From positions 1 through 7,120 of the forward strand of contig CAMPIW010000015.1 in the NCBI GenBank assembly GCA_946886635.1: 7,120 nucleotides of DNA, in the 5' to 3' direction. Shown one piece after another: positions 1 to 6,106 of the stretch. The first letter of the stretch is position 1; each line of letters starts with the position of its first letter. The notes below the pieces were generated by a model. That model had not been told where the DNA came from, made no database searches, and saw nothing but the letters and a program-made list of their open reading frames with translations. The position numbers and the translations under genes are program-made. The stretch is from an uncultured Candidatus Saccharibacteria bacterium (GTDB lineage Bacteria; Patescibacteria; Saccharimonadia; Saccharimonadales; UBA1547).

Positions 1-1
1 G

Positions 2-244
2 CTACTATTTATTGCTTTTGGCGTTGCTTCAATTGCTGGTGCGGTATCGGTAACACCAGGTGGGGCTGGGGTGTACGAGGCGGTGATGGTAGCATTTTTG
101 GCAGCTAGTGGCGTGACGCCTGACGTTGCTATTGCCGGTACTTTGCTGGCGCGCGTGACACTTCTAGCGGGTACGATTCTGTTTGGCTATGTTTTTTACC
201 AATTAACGGTGATACGGTATGGAAAACGTCCAACTGACAGTTAG
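2..244 (+). CDS. C-terminal fragment of LPG-synthase-type (flippase-like) integral membrane protein
   Basis: This is the last 80 residues of a membrane protein whose 5' part lies before the window. The fragment is strongly hydrophobic, with about two transmembrane segments (roughly residues 1-18 and 42-66), and ends in a short basic tail (RYGKRPTDS). The motif TPGGAGVYEA (residues 18-27) followed by a hydrophobic helix is characteristic of the lysylphosphatidylglycerol synthase transmembrane region family (PF03706, formerly UPF0104). Members include the MprF flippase domain and AglD-like proteins; family roles are in lipid or glycolipid transfer across the membrane. The substrate here cannot be read from the fragment. 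The stop lies 26 nt inside xseA, so the two genes are probably co-transcribed and translationally coupled. Family call is fairly secure, specific function is not. Confidence 0.8.
   Translation, partial: LLFIAFGVASIAGAVSVTPGGAGVYEAVMVAFLAASGVTPDVAIAGTLLARVTLLAGTILFGYVFYQLTVIRYGKRPTDS
208..212 (+). promoter_or_regulatory. Shine-Dalgarno sequence for xseA
   Basis: GGTGA lies 6 nt before the ATG at 219 and matches the 3' half of the AAGGAGGTGA consensus. It sits inside the upstream membrane-protein gene. It supports the ATG at 219 as the xseA start despite the 26-nt overlap. Confidence 0.5.
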
Positions 245-1313
245 TGATTTTGTTGCGCTCGTTAATCAAACGCTTGAGTATGCCTATCCAAGCGTGACGA
301 TTATCGGTGAAGTGGCGGAGTTTCGCGTGAGCCAAGGTAAGTGGGTGAGCTTTAAGTTGAAAGACGACACGGCGGTTGTTGATTGTTTTATGGGCATATA
401 CCAACTACGTATCCCTATTGAAGATGGCATGAAAATCATGGTTGTGGCTGCGCCGCGCGTTAATGCCAAATGGGGAAAATTTAGCCTATCGGTGCGAACG
501 ATTAAGCCTGTGGGCGAAGGCTCGATTAAAAAGGGATTTGAACTTCTAAAAGCGAAACTTGAAGCCGAAGGATTATTCGCACCCGAACGTAAACGAGTAT
601 TACCGCGAGTACCGTCATACGTAGGAGTGATTACGAGCACAGAATCGGCTGCCTATGCTGATTTTTGCAAAATTATTAATGAACGATGGGGCGGTATGTC
701 GGTTGAAGTTGCCCATACACAAGTGCAAGGCGACCCAGCGGCCGATCAGATTATTCGTGCCATAAAATACTTTAATAATCTTGAAGTTTTGCCACAAGTC
801 TTGGTAATTGTACGCGGTGGGGGAAGTAAGGAAGATTTAATTACCTTTAATGATGAGCTACTCGCTCGCGAGATTGCCGGCAGTCGTATTCCAACGTTGG
901 TAGGGGTGGGGCACGAAATTGACCATACTTTGGCCGATATGGTGGCCGATCGCCGCGCCGCGACGCCAACAAATGCTGCTGAGATTTTAGTTCCCGATAG
1001 GCGAGAAATTATCCGTAGTACGCATCAACAAGCGACGTCGCTCGGCCATCAATTGGTCCAAGCGATTGACCAGTATTCGGCGCGCACGGAAGAACAGCTT
1101 GATTCTGCCTACCGGAGGATACGAGAGAAGCTCGATACAACCTTTGAACAGCTCGGTGCGTTGCGTGTGGCAGTAGCGCAACTTAATCCAGAAAATGTGT
1201 TGAAGAGGGGGTATGCGCTTTTGCGGGGTGAACTACAGCCGGGGGCGGAGTTAGAAATTGAGACGTACAGAGAACATATAACAGCGGAGGTTAAAAATGT
1301 CAGAAGTAAATAA
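219..1313 (+). CDS. xseA: Exodeoxyribonuclease VII large subunit
   Basis: Large, catalytic subunit of exonuclease VII, which with many XseB copies degrades single-stranded DNA from both ends to oligonucleotides in repair and recombination. The 364-residue protein shows an N-terminal OB-fold (about residues 5-100, with the IIGEVAEFRVSQGKWVSFKLKD-type strand region typical of the family). The catalytic core follows: YVGVITS (134-140), RGGGSKEDL (199-207), and the signature GVGHEIDHTLADMVADRRAATPT (about 229-251), with Arg199, His232 and Asp235 as probable active-site residues. The C-terminal NVLKRGYALL element (about 326-335) is also present. It is shorter than E. coli XseA (about 456 residues), and the loss is in the helical/coiled-coil section between about 256 and 326. 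It overlaps the upstream gene by 26 nt and xseB by 17 nt, indicating one operon. Confidence 0.95.
   Translation: MENVQLTVSDFVALVNQTLEYAYPSVTIIGEVAEFRVSQGKWVSFKLKDDTAVVDCFMGIYQLRIPIEDGMKIMVVAAPRVNAKWGKFSLSVRTIKPVGEGSIKKGFELLKAKLEAEGLFAPERKRVLPRVPSYVGVITSTESAAYADFCKIINERWGGMSVEVAHTQVQGDPAADQIIRAIKYFNNLEVLPQVLVIVRGGGSKEDLITFNDELLAREIAGSRIPTLVGVGHEIDHTLADMVADRRAATPTNAAEILVPDRREIIRSTHQQATSLGHQLVQAIDQYSARTEEQLDSAYRRIREKLDTTFEQLGALRVAVAQLNPENVLKRGYALLRGELQPGAELEIETYREHITAEVKNVRSK
1286..1290 (+). promoter_or_regulatory. Shine-Dalgarno sequence for xseB
   Basis: GGAGG lies 6 nt before the ATG at 1297, within the last codons of xseA. It is the strongest ribosome binding site in the window and fixes the xseB start inside xseA. 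Confidence 0.85.
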
Positions 1314-1518
1314 CACAGCTAAAGCAAAAACAGTCCAAGAAAAATTAACAGAACTTTCAGAGTTAGTTGCTTGGTTTCAAAGTCCTGCTTTCAAACTTGA
1401 AGATGCGGTGACCAAGTTTAAACAGGCCGAAACCTTAGCTGAACAAATTGAAAAAGATCTCACCAAGCTTAAAAATGATATTAAAGTTGTAAAAAAGAAG
1501 TTTGACGGCGAAGCGTAA
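1297..1518 (+). CDS. xseB: Exodeoxyribonuclease VII small subunit
   Basis: Small helical subunit of exonuclease VII; in the known enzyme several XseB chains bind the extended helical region of XseA. The 73-residue product is close to the usual 70-80 residues. It shows the family pattern: an N-terminal helix with EKLTELSELVAWF (residues 15-27), an F-KLEDAV-KF-QAETLAEQIEKDL middle section, and a lysine-rich C-terminal helix predicted to be coiled coil. The gene is noticeably A-rich (many AAA/GAA codons) compared with xseA, as expected for its Lys/Glu content. It starts 17 nt before the xseA stop and its TAA shares one base with the ATG of the methyltransferase gene, so all three are likely translated from one message. 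Identity rests on both sequence pattern and position after xseA. Confidence 0.9.
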   Translation: MSEVNNTAKAKTVQEKLTELSELVAWFQSPAFKLEDAVTKFKQAETLAEQIEKDLTKLKNDIKVVKKKFDGEA

Positions 1519-2030
1519 TGCTTTGGCTGTATATCGCTGGGGCAGTTGTCGTATTTATTGGAATGAGCGCTTTTTTTGGTGCACCGTATATTCCCTCGCA
1601 CCGAAAAGATGTGAAGCGACTGTTTAATGAGCTCGCGTCAATAGGAGAGAGCGACACGGTGCTTGATATTGGTAGTGGCGATGGGTTAGTGCTGCGAGAG
1701 GCGAGCCGCCGCGGCGCACGGGCGATTGGGTATGAAATCCATCCACTTTTTGTAGGTATTTCAAAATTATTGTCGCTTGGTGATAATCGGGTAAGTATAC
1801 AATGGGTAAATGCGTGGACGGAGCCATTTCCTGAGTCTGTCACGCTTATTTATATTTTCTCAGTGGGAAGGGATGGGCGTAGACTTATCTCGAAGATGCA
1901 AAAGGAAGCCACCGCGCTTGATCGACCGTTAACGCTTGCTTGCTACGGTAATGCCTTGCCGGGCGTTACGCCAGCTCGGTCGTTTGAAGCCTACCACCTT
2001 TACGTGTTCGAACCTTTACACTCAAGGTAA
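1518..2030 (+). CDS. Membrane-anchored SAM-dependent methyltransferase (FAM173/ATPSCKMT-like)
   Basis: A 170-residue class I methyltransferase. An N-terminal hydrophobic helix (about residues 2-20) probably anchors it in the membrane with the catalytic domain in the cytoplasm. GAPYIPS (21-27) is followed by a helix, then motif I VLDIGSGDG (48-56), which binds S-adenosylmethionine. GYEIHP (71-76) carries the acidic residue Glu73 expected to contact the SAM ribose. This arrangement (hydrophobic helix, APY(V/I)P element, D-GSGDG, GYE) resembles the family of eukaryotic FAM173 proteins (ATPSCKMT, ANTKMT), which methylate lysines of membrane proteins, and its prokaryotic relatives. The bacterial substrate is unknown; lysine methylation of a membrane protein is only an analogy. 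There is no clear Shine-Dalgarno sequence, and the 1-nt TAATG overlap with xseB suggests coupled translation. Its last codons contain the -35 box of the next gene. Confidence 0.8.
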   Translation: MLWLYIAGAVVVFIGMSAFFGAPYIPSHRKDVKRLFNELASIGESDTVLDIGSGDGLVLREASRRGARAIGYEIHPLFVGISKLLSLGDNRVSIQWVNAWTEPFPESVTLIYIFSVGRDGRRLISKMQKEATALDRPLTLACYGNALPGVTPARSFEAYHLYVFEPLHSR

Positions 2031-2043
2031 GCGTAAGTATAAT
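2015..2043 (+). promoter_or_regulatory. Sigma70-type promoter for the proline-rich membrane protein
   Basis: TTTACA (2015-2020), a 17-nt spacer, then a perfect TATAAT (2038-2043). This is the best promoter match in the window. The -35 box is inside the end of the methyltransferase gene. The expected transcription start near 2050 is only about 3 nt before the ATG at 2053, so the transcript would be essentially leaderless. No Shine-Dalgarno sequence precedes the ATG. Confidence 0.8.
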
Positions 2044-2052
2044 GAACCACAT

Positions 2053-2871
2053 ATGAACCCTGAAAATCCTTATCAGCCTCCGCAGCAGCCGGCACAGCCT
2101 CCGTATCAACCTCCACAGCAGGGTACTCAGCCCTTGCCACAGCAAAATCAGTCATATTACGTACCAGGGACGCCTCCGCCACCGGCACCACAGCCAGGTT
2201 TTACACCTTTAACGCCTGCTCAGCTTCCTAAAGTGCGGCGTAAGTCTCCAAAACTTCTACTTATTTTTATGATAGTGTTTATTGTTACGACACTCGCAGG
2301 GCTGGGCGTTGCAATTTGGGCGTATACGAACTATATCGATCAAAAAGATAATGTTGATAGCAAAATTACTGCAGCAGTTGCAGAAGCAAAAAAAGAACAG
2401 GCCGATAAATTGGCACTCGACTTTGCTAATGCCGAAAAAGAACCAAATCGCTTATTTGTTGGCCCTGATGATTACGGACGTCTTTCGTTTAAGTATCCAA
2501 AAACATGGAGTGTGTACGAAGCAAAGGATTCAACCAATGGTGGAAGCTACGAAGCGTATTTGAACCCAGGCGTAGTGCCTCCGGTTTCAACCAAACAACA
2601 GTACGCACTGCGCGTTACCATTGAAGATAAAGATTACGATAAAGTTGTTGATACGTATACGCGATTAGTAGAAAAGGGTGATTTGACTTCAAGTTCTGTA
2701 AAGGCTGACGAACAAAACGGTACTCGCCTGGACGGGAGCTTTACTGAGGACATTCGTGGTTCAGCGGTTATCTTTAAAATCCGTGATAAAACCGTTACTT
2801 TACGAAGCGATGCTGAGACATTTAGGGCTGATTTTGATGCGTTGATTAAGACCATTACGTTCAATAAATAA
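2053..2871 (+). CDS. Proline/glutamine-rich single-pass membrane protein with PsbP-like C-terminal domain
   Basis: A 272-residue protein in three parts. Residues 1-58 are a low-complexity Pro/Gln/Tyr tail with a repeated PYQPPQQ heptad (6-12 and 17-23) and a PPPP run. After a basic stretch (KVRRKSPK, 60-67) comes one transmembrane helix (about 68-91). A short charged helix (about 96-130, KEQADK-type) leads to a compact domain (about 135-272). The domain begins GRLSFKYPKTWSVYE, the 'hydrophobic-YP-x-W' opening common in PsbP-like/Mog1-like folds; this assignment is from pattern only. By the positive-inside rule the proline tail is cytoplasmic and the C-terminal domain extracellular. The open frame extends upstream to 1936, but that part is out-of-frame shadow of the methyltransferase. 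The ATG at 2053 fits the promoter and gives a sensible N-terminus. Function unknown. Confidence 0.85.
   Translation: MNPENPYQPPQQPAQPPYQPPQQGTQPLPQQNQSYYVPGTPPPPAPQPGFTPLTPAQLPKVRRKSPKLLLIFMIVFIVTTLAGLGVAIWAYTNYIDQKDNVDSKITAAVAEAKKEQADKLALDFANAEKEPNRLFVGPDDYGRLSFKYPKTWSVYEAKDSTNGGSYEAYLNPGVVPPVSTKQQYALRVTIEDKDYDKVVDTYTRLVEKGDLTSSSVKADEQNGTRLDGSFTEDIRGSAVIFKIRDKTVTLRSDAETFRADFDALIKTITFNK
2068..2121 (+). repeat. Two-copy PYQPPQQ-coding repeat
   Basis: Bases 2068-2088 and 2101-2121 encode the identical heptapeptide PYQPPQQ and differ at three third-codon positions. The intervening 12 nt encode PAQP. This is a peptide-level repeat within the disordered N-terminal tail. Confidence 0.8.
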
Positions 2872-2886
2872 TCATTACGCTTGTCT

Positions 2887-2916
2887 TTGCCAGCTTGTAA
2901 TAACCAGTGCTACACT
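2887..2916 (+). promoter_or_regulatory. Probable promoter for the histidine kinase-response regulator-recO operon
   Basis: TTGCCA (2887-2892, five of six matches to TTGACA), an 18-nt spacer, and TACACT (2911-2916, four of six to TATAAT) preceded by TGC, giving an extended -10 (TGnTACACT). The predicted start of transcription falls at about 2923, on the A of the proposed kinase ATG, so the message would be leaderless. Confidence 0.6.
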
Positions 2917-2922
2917 AGAAGC

Positions 2923-3630
2923 ATGAATGGGGAAGGTAGGTACGAGGTGACGCCGCTTGTTGCGGCTGCTCACGAGCTTAAGGCGCCACTTGCGTTAGTG
3001 CGTCAACTTGCCCTTCGCCTTGAAGACGAAACGCTTCCCGAACCAGAGCGTCAACGTCTGTTACGCCAGACAATTTTAACGAGTGAGCGTGCCCTAAGAT
3101 TAACGAGTGACCTTACGCGTTCGGCTCGACTCGAACTAGGCTTATTTGCGCTTGAACCCATTAACCCTGAGCAATTATGTAAAGATATTGTGGCCGAACT
3201 TACGCCACTATTCAATGCGTATGGCCGAAGGGTCGAAGTGAAGGCACGAAAACATCCATTGCTGCTTGTGGCTAACCGCGATTTGCTTCGCCGTATATTA
3301 CTTGGATTTGGTGATAACGCACTTCACTACGGGGTGAAAGGTTCAGCGGTCTCAATGCAAATTCAAGCATTTAACAACGCAGGAACAATTAGAATTGGTG
3401 TTCGTGATTACGGCCCAGCACTATCAAGCGATATGTGGCGGAAGCTTCAAAAGAAGTTGAGTACGGCGCCGCAATCAATCCATGCGCGACCAGAAAGTAG
3501 TGGGCTAGGATTATATATTGCAAGCCAGTTCGCCGAGGCCATGAATGGTCGCATTGGGGCGGTTCGACATAAAGACGGCGCAACGTTCTACGTAGAGCTA
3601 CAAGCTTCATCGCAAATGAGCTTATTATGA
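2923..3630 (+). CDS. Soluble sensor-less histidine kinase
   Basis: A 235-residue HisKA plus HATPase_c protein with no membrane segment and no PAS, GAF or other input domain. The H-box is AAAHELKAPL with phosphoacceptor His17. The dimerisation helices run to about residue 75. The ATP-binding domain (about 110-228) has an N-box ending GDNALHY (Asn132), a G1 box RDYGPAL (Asp162; the second glycine of the usual DxGxG is Ala), and a well-kept G2 box SSGLGLYIASQFAEAMNG (from 192). The F-box region is degenerate. It presumably autophosphorylates His17 and passes phosphate to the receiver encoded next, whose ATG overlaps its TGA (ATGA). The frame is open to 2881 (TTG), but ATG 2923 fits the promoter. 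A GTG at 2947, behind the purine-rich GGGGAAGGTAGG (2929-2940), is a credible alternative start giving 227 residues. The signal sensed is unknown. Confidence 0.85.
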   Translation: MNGEGRYEVTPLVAAAHELKAPLALVRQLALRLEDETLPEPERQRLLRQTILTSERALRLTSDLTRSARLELGLFALEPINPEQLCKDIVAELTPLFNAYGRRVEVKARKHPLLLVANRDLLRRILLGFGDNALHYGVKGSAVSMQIQAFNNAGTIRIGVRDYGPALSSDMWRKLQKKLSTAPQSIHARPESSGLGLYIASQFAEAMNGRIGAVRHKDGATFYVELQASSQMSLL

Positions 3631-4001
3631 CCAAAAAAACGAAAGTGCTTTTGGTAGAAGACGACGCCTGGCTAACAGAGATGGAATCGCGTGTTTTGGA
3701 GGAGGCGGGGTATGAAGTTGTTATTGCACCACATGCTTTATCGGCAATTGATAAGGTTGACGCTGCTTTGCCGGATGTTGTGGTGCTCGACGTACTGCTT
3801 GCAGGTTCGACAGCCTTTTCATTATTGAACGAGCTCCAGTCACATGAAGACACGAGCAAGATTCCTATTATTTTGTGTACAAACTTAGCCGAACAATTTG
3901 AAGATGGGAAGCTCAAAGAGTACGGTGTTAAGTACGTTGTTAATAAAACTACAATGCATCCGAACGATTTGGTTGTAGCGGTGAAGGCGGTGCTGGTATG
4001 A
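3627..4001 (+). CDS. Receiver-only response regulator (CheY-like)
   Basis: A 124-residue single receiver domain filling the whole protein, with no DNA-binding or enzymatic output domain. Features: strand 1 KVLLVEDD with acidic pocket Asp12/Asp13, phosphoacceptor Asp55 in VVVLDVLL, switch threonine Thr85 in ILCTN, Tyr103 at the aromatic switch position, and conserved Lys107 in VVNKTT. The Pro that normally follows this Lys is Thr. It is expected to receive phosphate from the kinase just upstream and act by protein-protein contact, as CheY and Spo0F do. Both boundaries are ATGA overlaps (with the kinase upstream and recO downstream), which implies tight co-translation. No clear Shine-Dalgarno sequence precedes its ATG, in keeping with coupling. 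Partner unknown. Confidence 0.92.
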   Translation: MTKKTKVLLVEDDAWLTEMESRVLEEAGYEVVIAPHALSAIDKVDAALPDVVVLDVLLAGSTAFSLLNELQSHEDTSKIPIILCTNLAEQFEDGKLKEYGVKYVVNKTTMHPNDLVVAVKAVLV

Positions 4002-4681
4002 GAACATTTCGCACCAAAGCAATTGTACTAAGACGAACAAATTATGGTGAAGCCGATAGGATAGTACAGTTTTTGACCCCCGATGGACGACGCAGTGTTA
4101 TGGCCCGCGGGGTACGAAAAGAGAAGAGTAAACTAGCGGGTGGTATTGAACTTTTCGCGATTAGTGACGTGGTGATTGGTGAAGGGAAGGGCGATCTAGG
4201 CATCGTCACCTCTGCCAAACTTGAACACTTTTTTAAACACATTCTTGAAGACTACGACCGGCTGCAATTTGGGTATCAAACAATTAAATTAGTCAGTCGG
4301 GCAAGCGAAACGGTTGATGAACCCGAGTGGTTTGATTTACTAGCCGAATCGCTGGCTGGTCTTGATGTGCTTACTATTCCGTTGCCACTTATTCAAACTT
4401 GGTTTTATGTTCGATACGCATCACTTCTAGGGCATGAATTTAATTTAGAGCTCGACATTGACGGTGCAAAGCTAGAGGCAGACGAAACCTATCGTTACGA
4501 CAGCGCTGAACAAGGGCTACGGGCTGTAAAAAACGGTGAAATTACTGGTGACCATATTAAACTACTTCGATTAATTGCATCGCGGCCGTTAAAGGTGTTG
4601 GTACAGGTTGGTGGTGTTGGCGGACTTTTGGGTACGTGTCTTCATGTTGTGCAAGAGCATGCGGCGATAGATATGCGTTAA
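3998..4681 (+). CDS. recO: DNA repair protein RecO
   Basis: RecO of the RecFOR pathway, which with RecR helps load RecA on SSB-coated single-stranded DNA and anneals strands. The 227-residue length is typical. The N-terminal OB-fold (about 1-80) has the family opening RTKAIVLRRTNYGEADRIV, then FLTPDGRRSVMARGVRK and a GGIELF segment (around 48-53); a helical domain follows. The C-terminal zinc-binding cysteines seen in many RecO proteins (for example Deinococcus) are absent: the only Cys is residue 214, in LLGTCLH. E. coli RecO also lacks the zinc site, so this need not impair function. The ATG overlaps the response-regulator stop by 4 nt, and GAAGG (3983-3987) 10 nt upstream may serve as its ribosome binding site. 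Being third in a two-component operon is unusual. Confidence 0.88.
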   Translation: MRTFRTKAIVLRRTNYGEADRIVQFLTPDGRRSVMARGVRKEKSKLAGGIELFAISDVVIGEGKGDLGIVTSAKLEHFFKHILEDYDRLQFGYQTIKLVSRASETVDEPEWFDLLAESLAGLDVLTIPLPLIQTWFYVRYASLLGHEFNLELDIDGAKLEADETYRYDSAEQGLRAVKNGEITGDHIKLLRLIASRPLKVLVQVGGVGGLLGTCLHVVQEHAAIDMR

Positions 4682-4715
4682 GTGGCGCCTTCGTCTGCAT
4701 ATAAGAGGTGGGGTG

Positions 4716-4724
4716 TGATATAAT
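4716..4724 (+). promoter_or_regulatory. Extended -10 promoter for glycyl-tRNA synthetase
   Basis: TGATATAAT: a perfect TATAAT (4719-4724) with an upstream TGn. The -35 region at 17-nt spacing is only TGCATA (4696-4701), a poor match, as is common for extended -10 promoters. The expected start near 4731 leaves about 4 nt before the ATG at 4735. The SD-like GAGGTGGGG at 4705-4713 lies upstream of the -10 box and would not be in this transcript. Confidence 0.75.
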
Positions 4725-4734
4725 TACCTCAATT

Positions 4735-6081
4735 ATGAGTACAGAAAAAAATATGGAAAATATCGTTAGTCTCGCGAAGCGCCGCGGATTTATTTACCCT
4801 GGTTCAGACGTCTACGGCGGTTTAAGTGGAACCTGGGACTATGGTCCACTTGGTGTGCAATTAAAGAAAAACATTATGAATCTTTGGTGGAAATTATTTG
4901 TTGATGAACGCGAAGACATGTACGGTGTTGATGCCGCCATTCTCATGAACCAAAAGGTGTGGCAGGCGAGTGGCCACGTTGATACTTTTAACGATCCGTT
5001 GGTTGAAGACCTTGAGACTAAACAACGATTTCGCGCTGACCATCTTTTAAAAGATGCCGGATATGACGTTGAAGGGCTGAAGCTCGAAGATCTCACTAAA
5101 CTTATTCGTGAAAACAATGTAAAAAGTCCAAATGGGAATGAACTTTCAGACGTACGCACGTTTAACATGATGTTTACCACGACGGTCGGTCCAGTTGCCA
5201 ACGATGCATCGATAAGCTATCTCCGCCCAGAAACTGCACAGGGTATTTTTACGAATTACAAAAACGTTGTCGACTCATTTTACCCAGATTTACCCTTTGG
5301 GTTAGCGCAGCAGGGGAAGGCGTTTCGTAATGAAATTAGCCCGCGTGATTTTATTTTCCGTTCGCGTGAATTTGAGCAAATGGAAATTGAATATTTTGTG
5401 AATCCAAATACTTGGGAAGAGTCTTTTGAACACTGGCGTCAACAAGTATGGAAGTGGACACAGGCGCTGGGGCTTCCTGACGAAAACGTTCACGAACTAG
5501 AGGTTCCAGAAGAAGACCGCGCTCACTACAGTAAGCGTACTATCGATTTTGAATACGATTTCCCAATCGGGCGCGAAGAATTGCTTGGCCTTGCGTACCG
5601 CACCGATTTTGACCTTGGCAATATTCAGCGAGCAAGTGGTAAAAGTATGGACTATATCGTGAAGGGAACGAACGAAAAATTTGTTCCGCACGTTATTGAA
5701 CCTTCGTTTGGCGTTGAGCGCGCCCTTATGGCAGTGCTAAGCGCTGCATATACTGAAGATGAAGTAAATGGCGACACGCGTATTGTTATGAAATTTCCTG
5801 AACACTTGGCGCCAATTAAGTTTGCGGTTTCACCACTGGTTCGCAATAAGCCAGAACTCGTTGCTAAAGCGCGCGAAGTGTACGGTATGTTGAAGAAAAA
5901 ATATGGCGCTGTCATGTGGGATGACAACGGTAATATTGGTAAGCGCTACCGTCGTCAAGACGAAATTGGTACGCCACACTGCGTGGTAGTTGACTTCGAT
6001 ACACTAGAGACCGATGGACTTGTGTCGGTGCGCGACCGAGACACAACCGAACAGCGCCGTGTTGCACCCGAAGAATTATAA
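4735..6081 (+). CDS. glyQS: Glycyl-tRNA synthetase, dimeric (eukaryote/archaeal-like) type
   Basis: Cytoplasmic class II synthetase that charges tRNA-Gly with glycine. It is the single-chain alpha2 form, not the separate GlyQ/GlyS form of E. coli. The 448-residue protein opens with AKRRGFIYPGSDVYGGLSG and TWDYGPLG (33-40). It contains SYLRPETAQGIF (161-172), class II motif 2 with FRNEISPRDFIFRSREFEQME (198-217), and motif 3 EPSFGVERAL (322-331). The anticodon-binding domain (about 355-448) includes NIGKRYRRQDEIGTP (400-414) near the end. Length is close to the usual 450-460. Though open to a GTG at 4708, ATG 4735 agrees with the promoter; ATG 4753 (residue 7) is a possible shorter start. It sits alone between recO and the DUF427 gene. 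Confidence 0.97.
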   Translation: MSTEKNMENIVSLAKRRGFIYPGSDVYGGLSGTWDYGPLGVQLKKNIMNLWWKLFVDEREDMYGVDAAILMNQKVWQASGHVDTFNDPLVEDLETKQRFRADHLLKDAGYDVEGLKLEDLTKLIRENNVKSPNGNELSDVRTFNMMFTTTVGPVANDASISYLRPETAQGIFTNYKNVVDSFYPDLPFGLAQQGKAFRNEISPRDFIFRSREFEQMEIEYFVNPNTWEESFEHWRQQVWKWTQALGLPDENVHELEVPEEDRAHYSKRTIDFEYDFPIGREELLGLAYRTDFDLGNIQRASGKSMDYIVKGTNEKFVPHVIEPSFGVERALMAVLSAAYTEDEVNGDTRIVMKFPEHLAPIKFAVSPLVRNKPELVAKAREVYGMLKKKYGAVMWDDNGNIGKRYRRQDEIGTPHCVVVDFDTLETDGLVSVRDRDTTEQRRVAPEEL

Positions 6082-6094
6082 AAGTTGATTTAAG

Positions 6095-6100
6095 TAGAGT
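6095..6100 (+). promoter_or_regulatory. Possible -10 box for the DUF427-rnhA operon
   Basis: TAGAGT matches TATAAT at four of six positions and lies 6 nt before the ATG at 6107, the same geometry as at 2923. No acceptable -35 box is visible at 16-18 nt and there is no TGn extension, so this is weak. The purine-rich run itself could instead act as a poor ribosome binding site if the gene is read through from glyQS. Confidence 0.3.
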
Positions 6101-6106
6101 AGAGAC

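Noticed and set aside
1936..2052. Upstream extension of the proline-rich protein to ATG 1936
   Set aside because: It lies in another frame of the methyltransferase gene, spans the TTTACA/TATAAT promoter, and gives an N-terminus without family character; ATG 2053 fits better.
2282..2563. 93-codon + strand open frame inside the proline-rich protein gene
   Set aside because: Lysine- and isoleucine-rich shadow frame with no SD and no recognisable pattern; the main frame has clear transmembrane and domain structure.
3628..3630. UGA read as glycine (genetic code 25)
   Set aside because: The TGA codons ending the kinase (3628), regulator (3999) and DUF427 (6407) genes coincide with the next start and with natural family ends, and no in-frame TGA occurs within the recognised genes.
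3389..3916. 175-codon minus-strand open frame opposite the kinase and response regulator genes
   Set aside because: Serine/threonine-rich antisense translation typical of shadows; both opposite-strand genes show conserved catalytic motifs.
4708..4734. GTG 4708 as the glycyl-tRNA synthetase start
   Set aside because: The extra nine codons contain the TGATATAAT promoter element, so they would lie upstream of the expected transcript.
4682..4734. Terminator between recO and glyQS
   Set aside because: Apart from the palindrome GGCGCC there is no stem-loop with a following U-run. The gaps at 2872-2922 and 6082-6106 likewise lack one.
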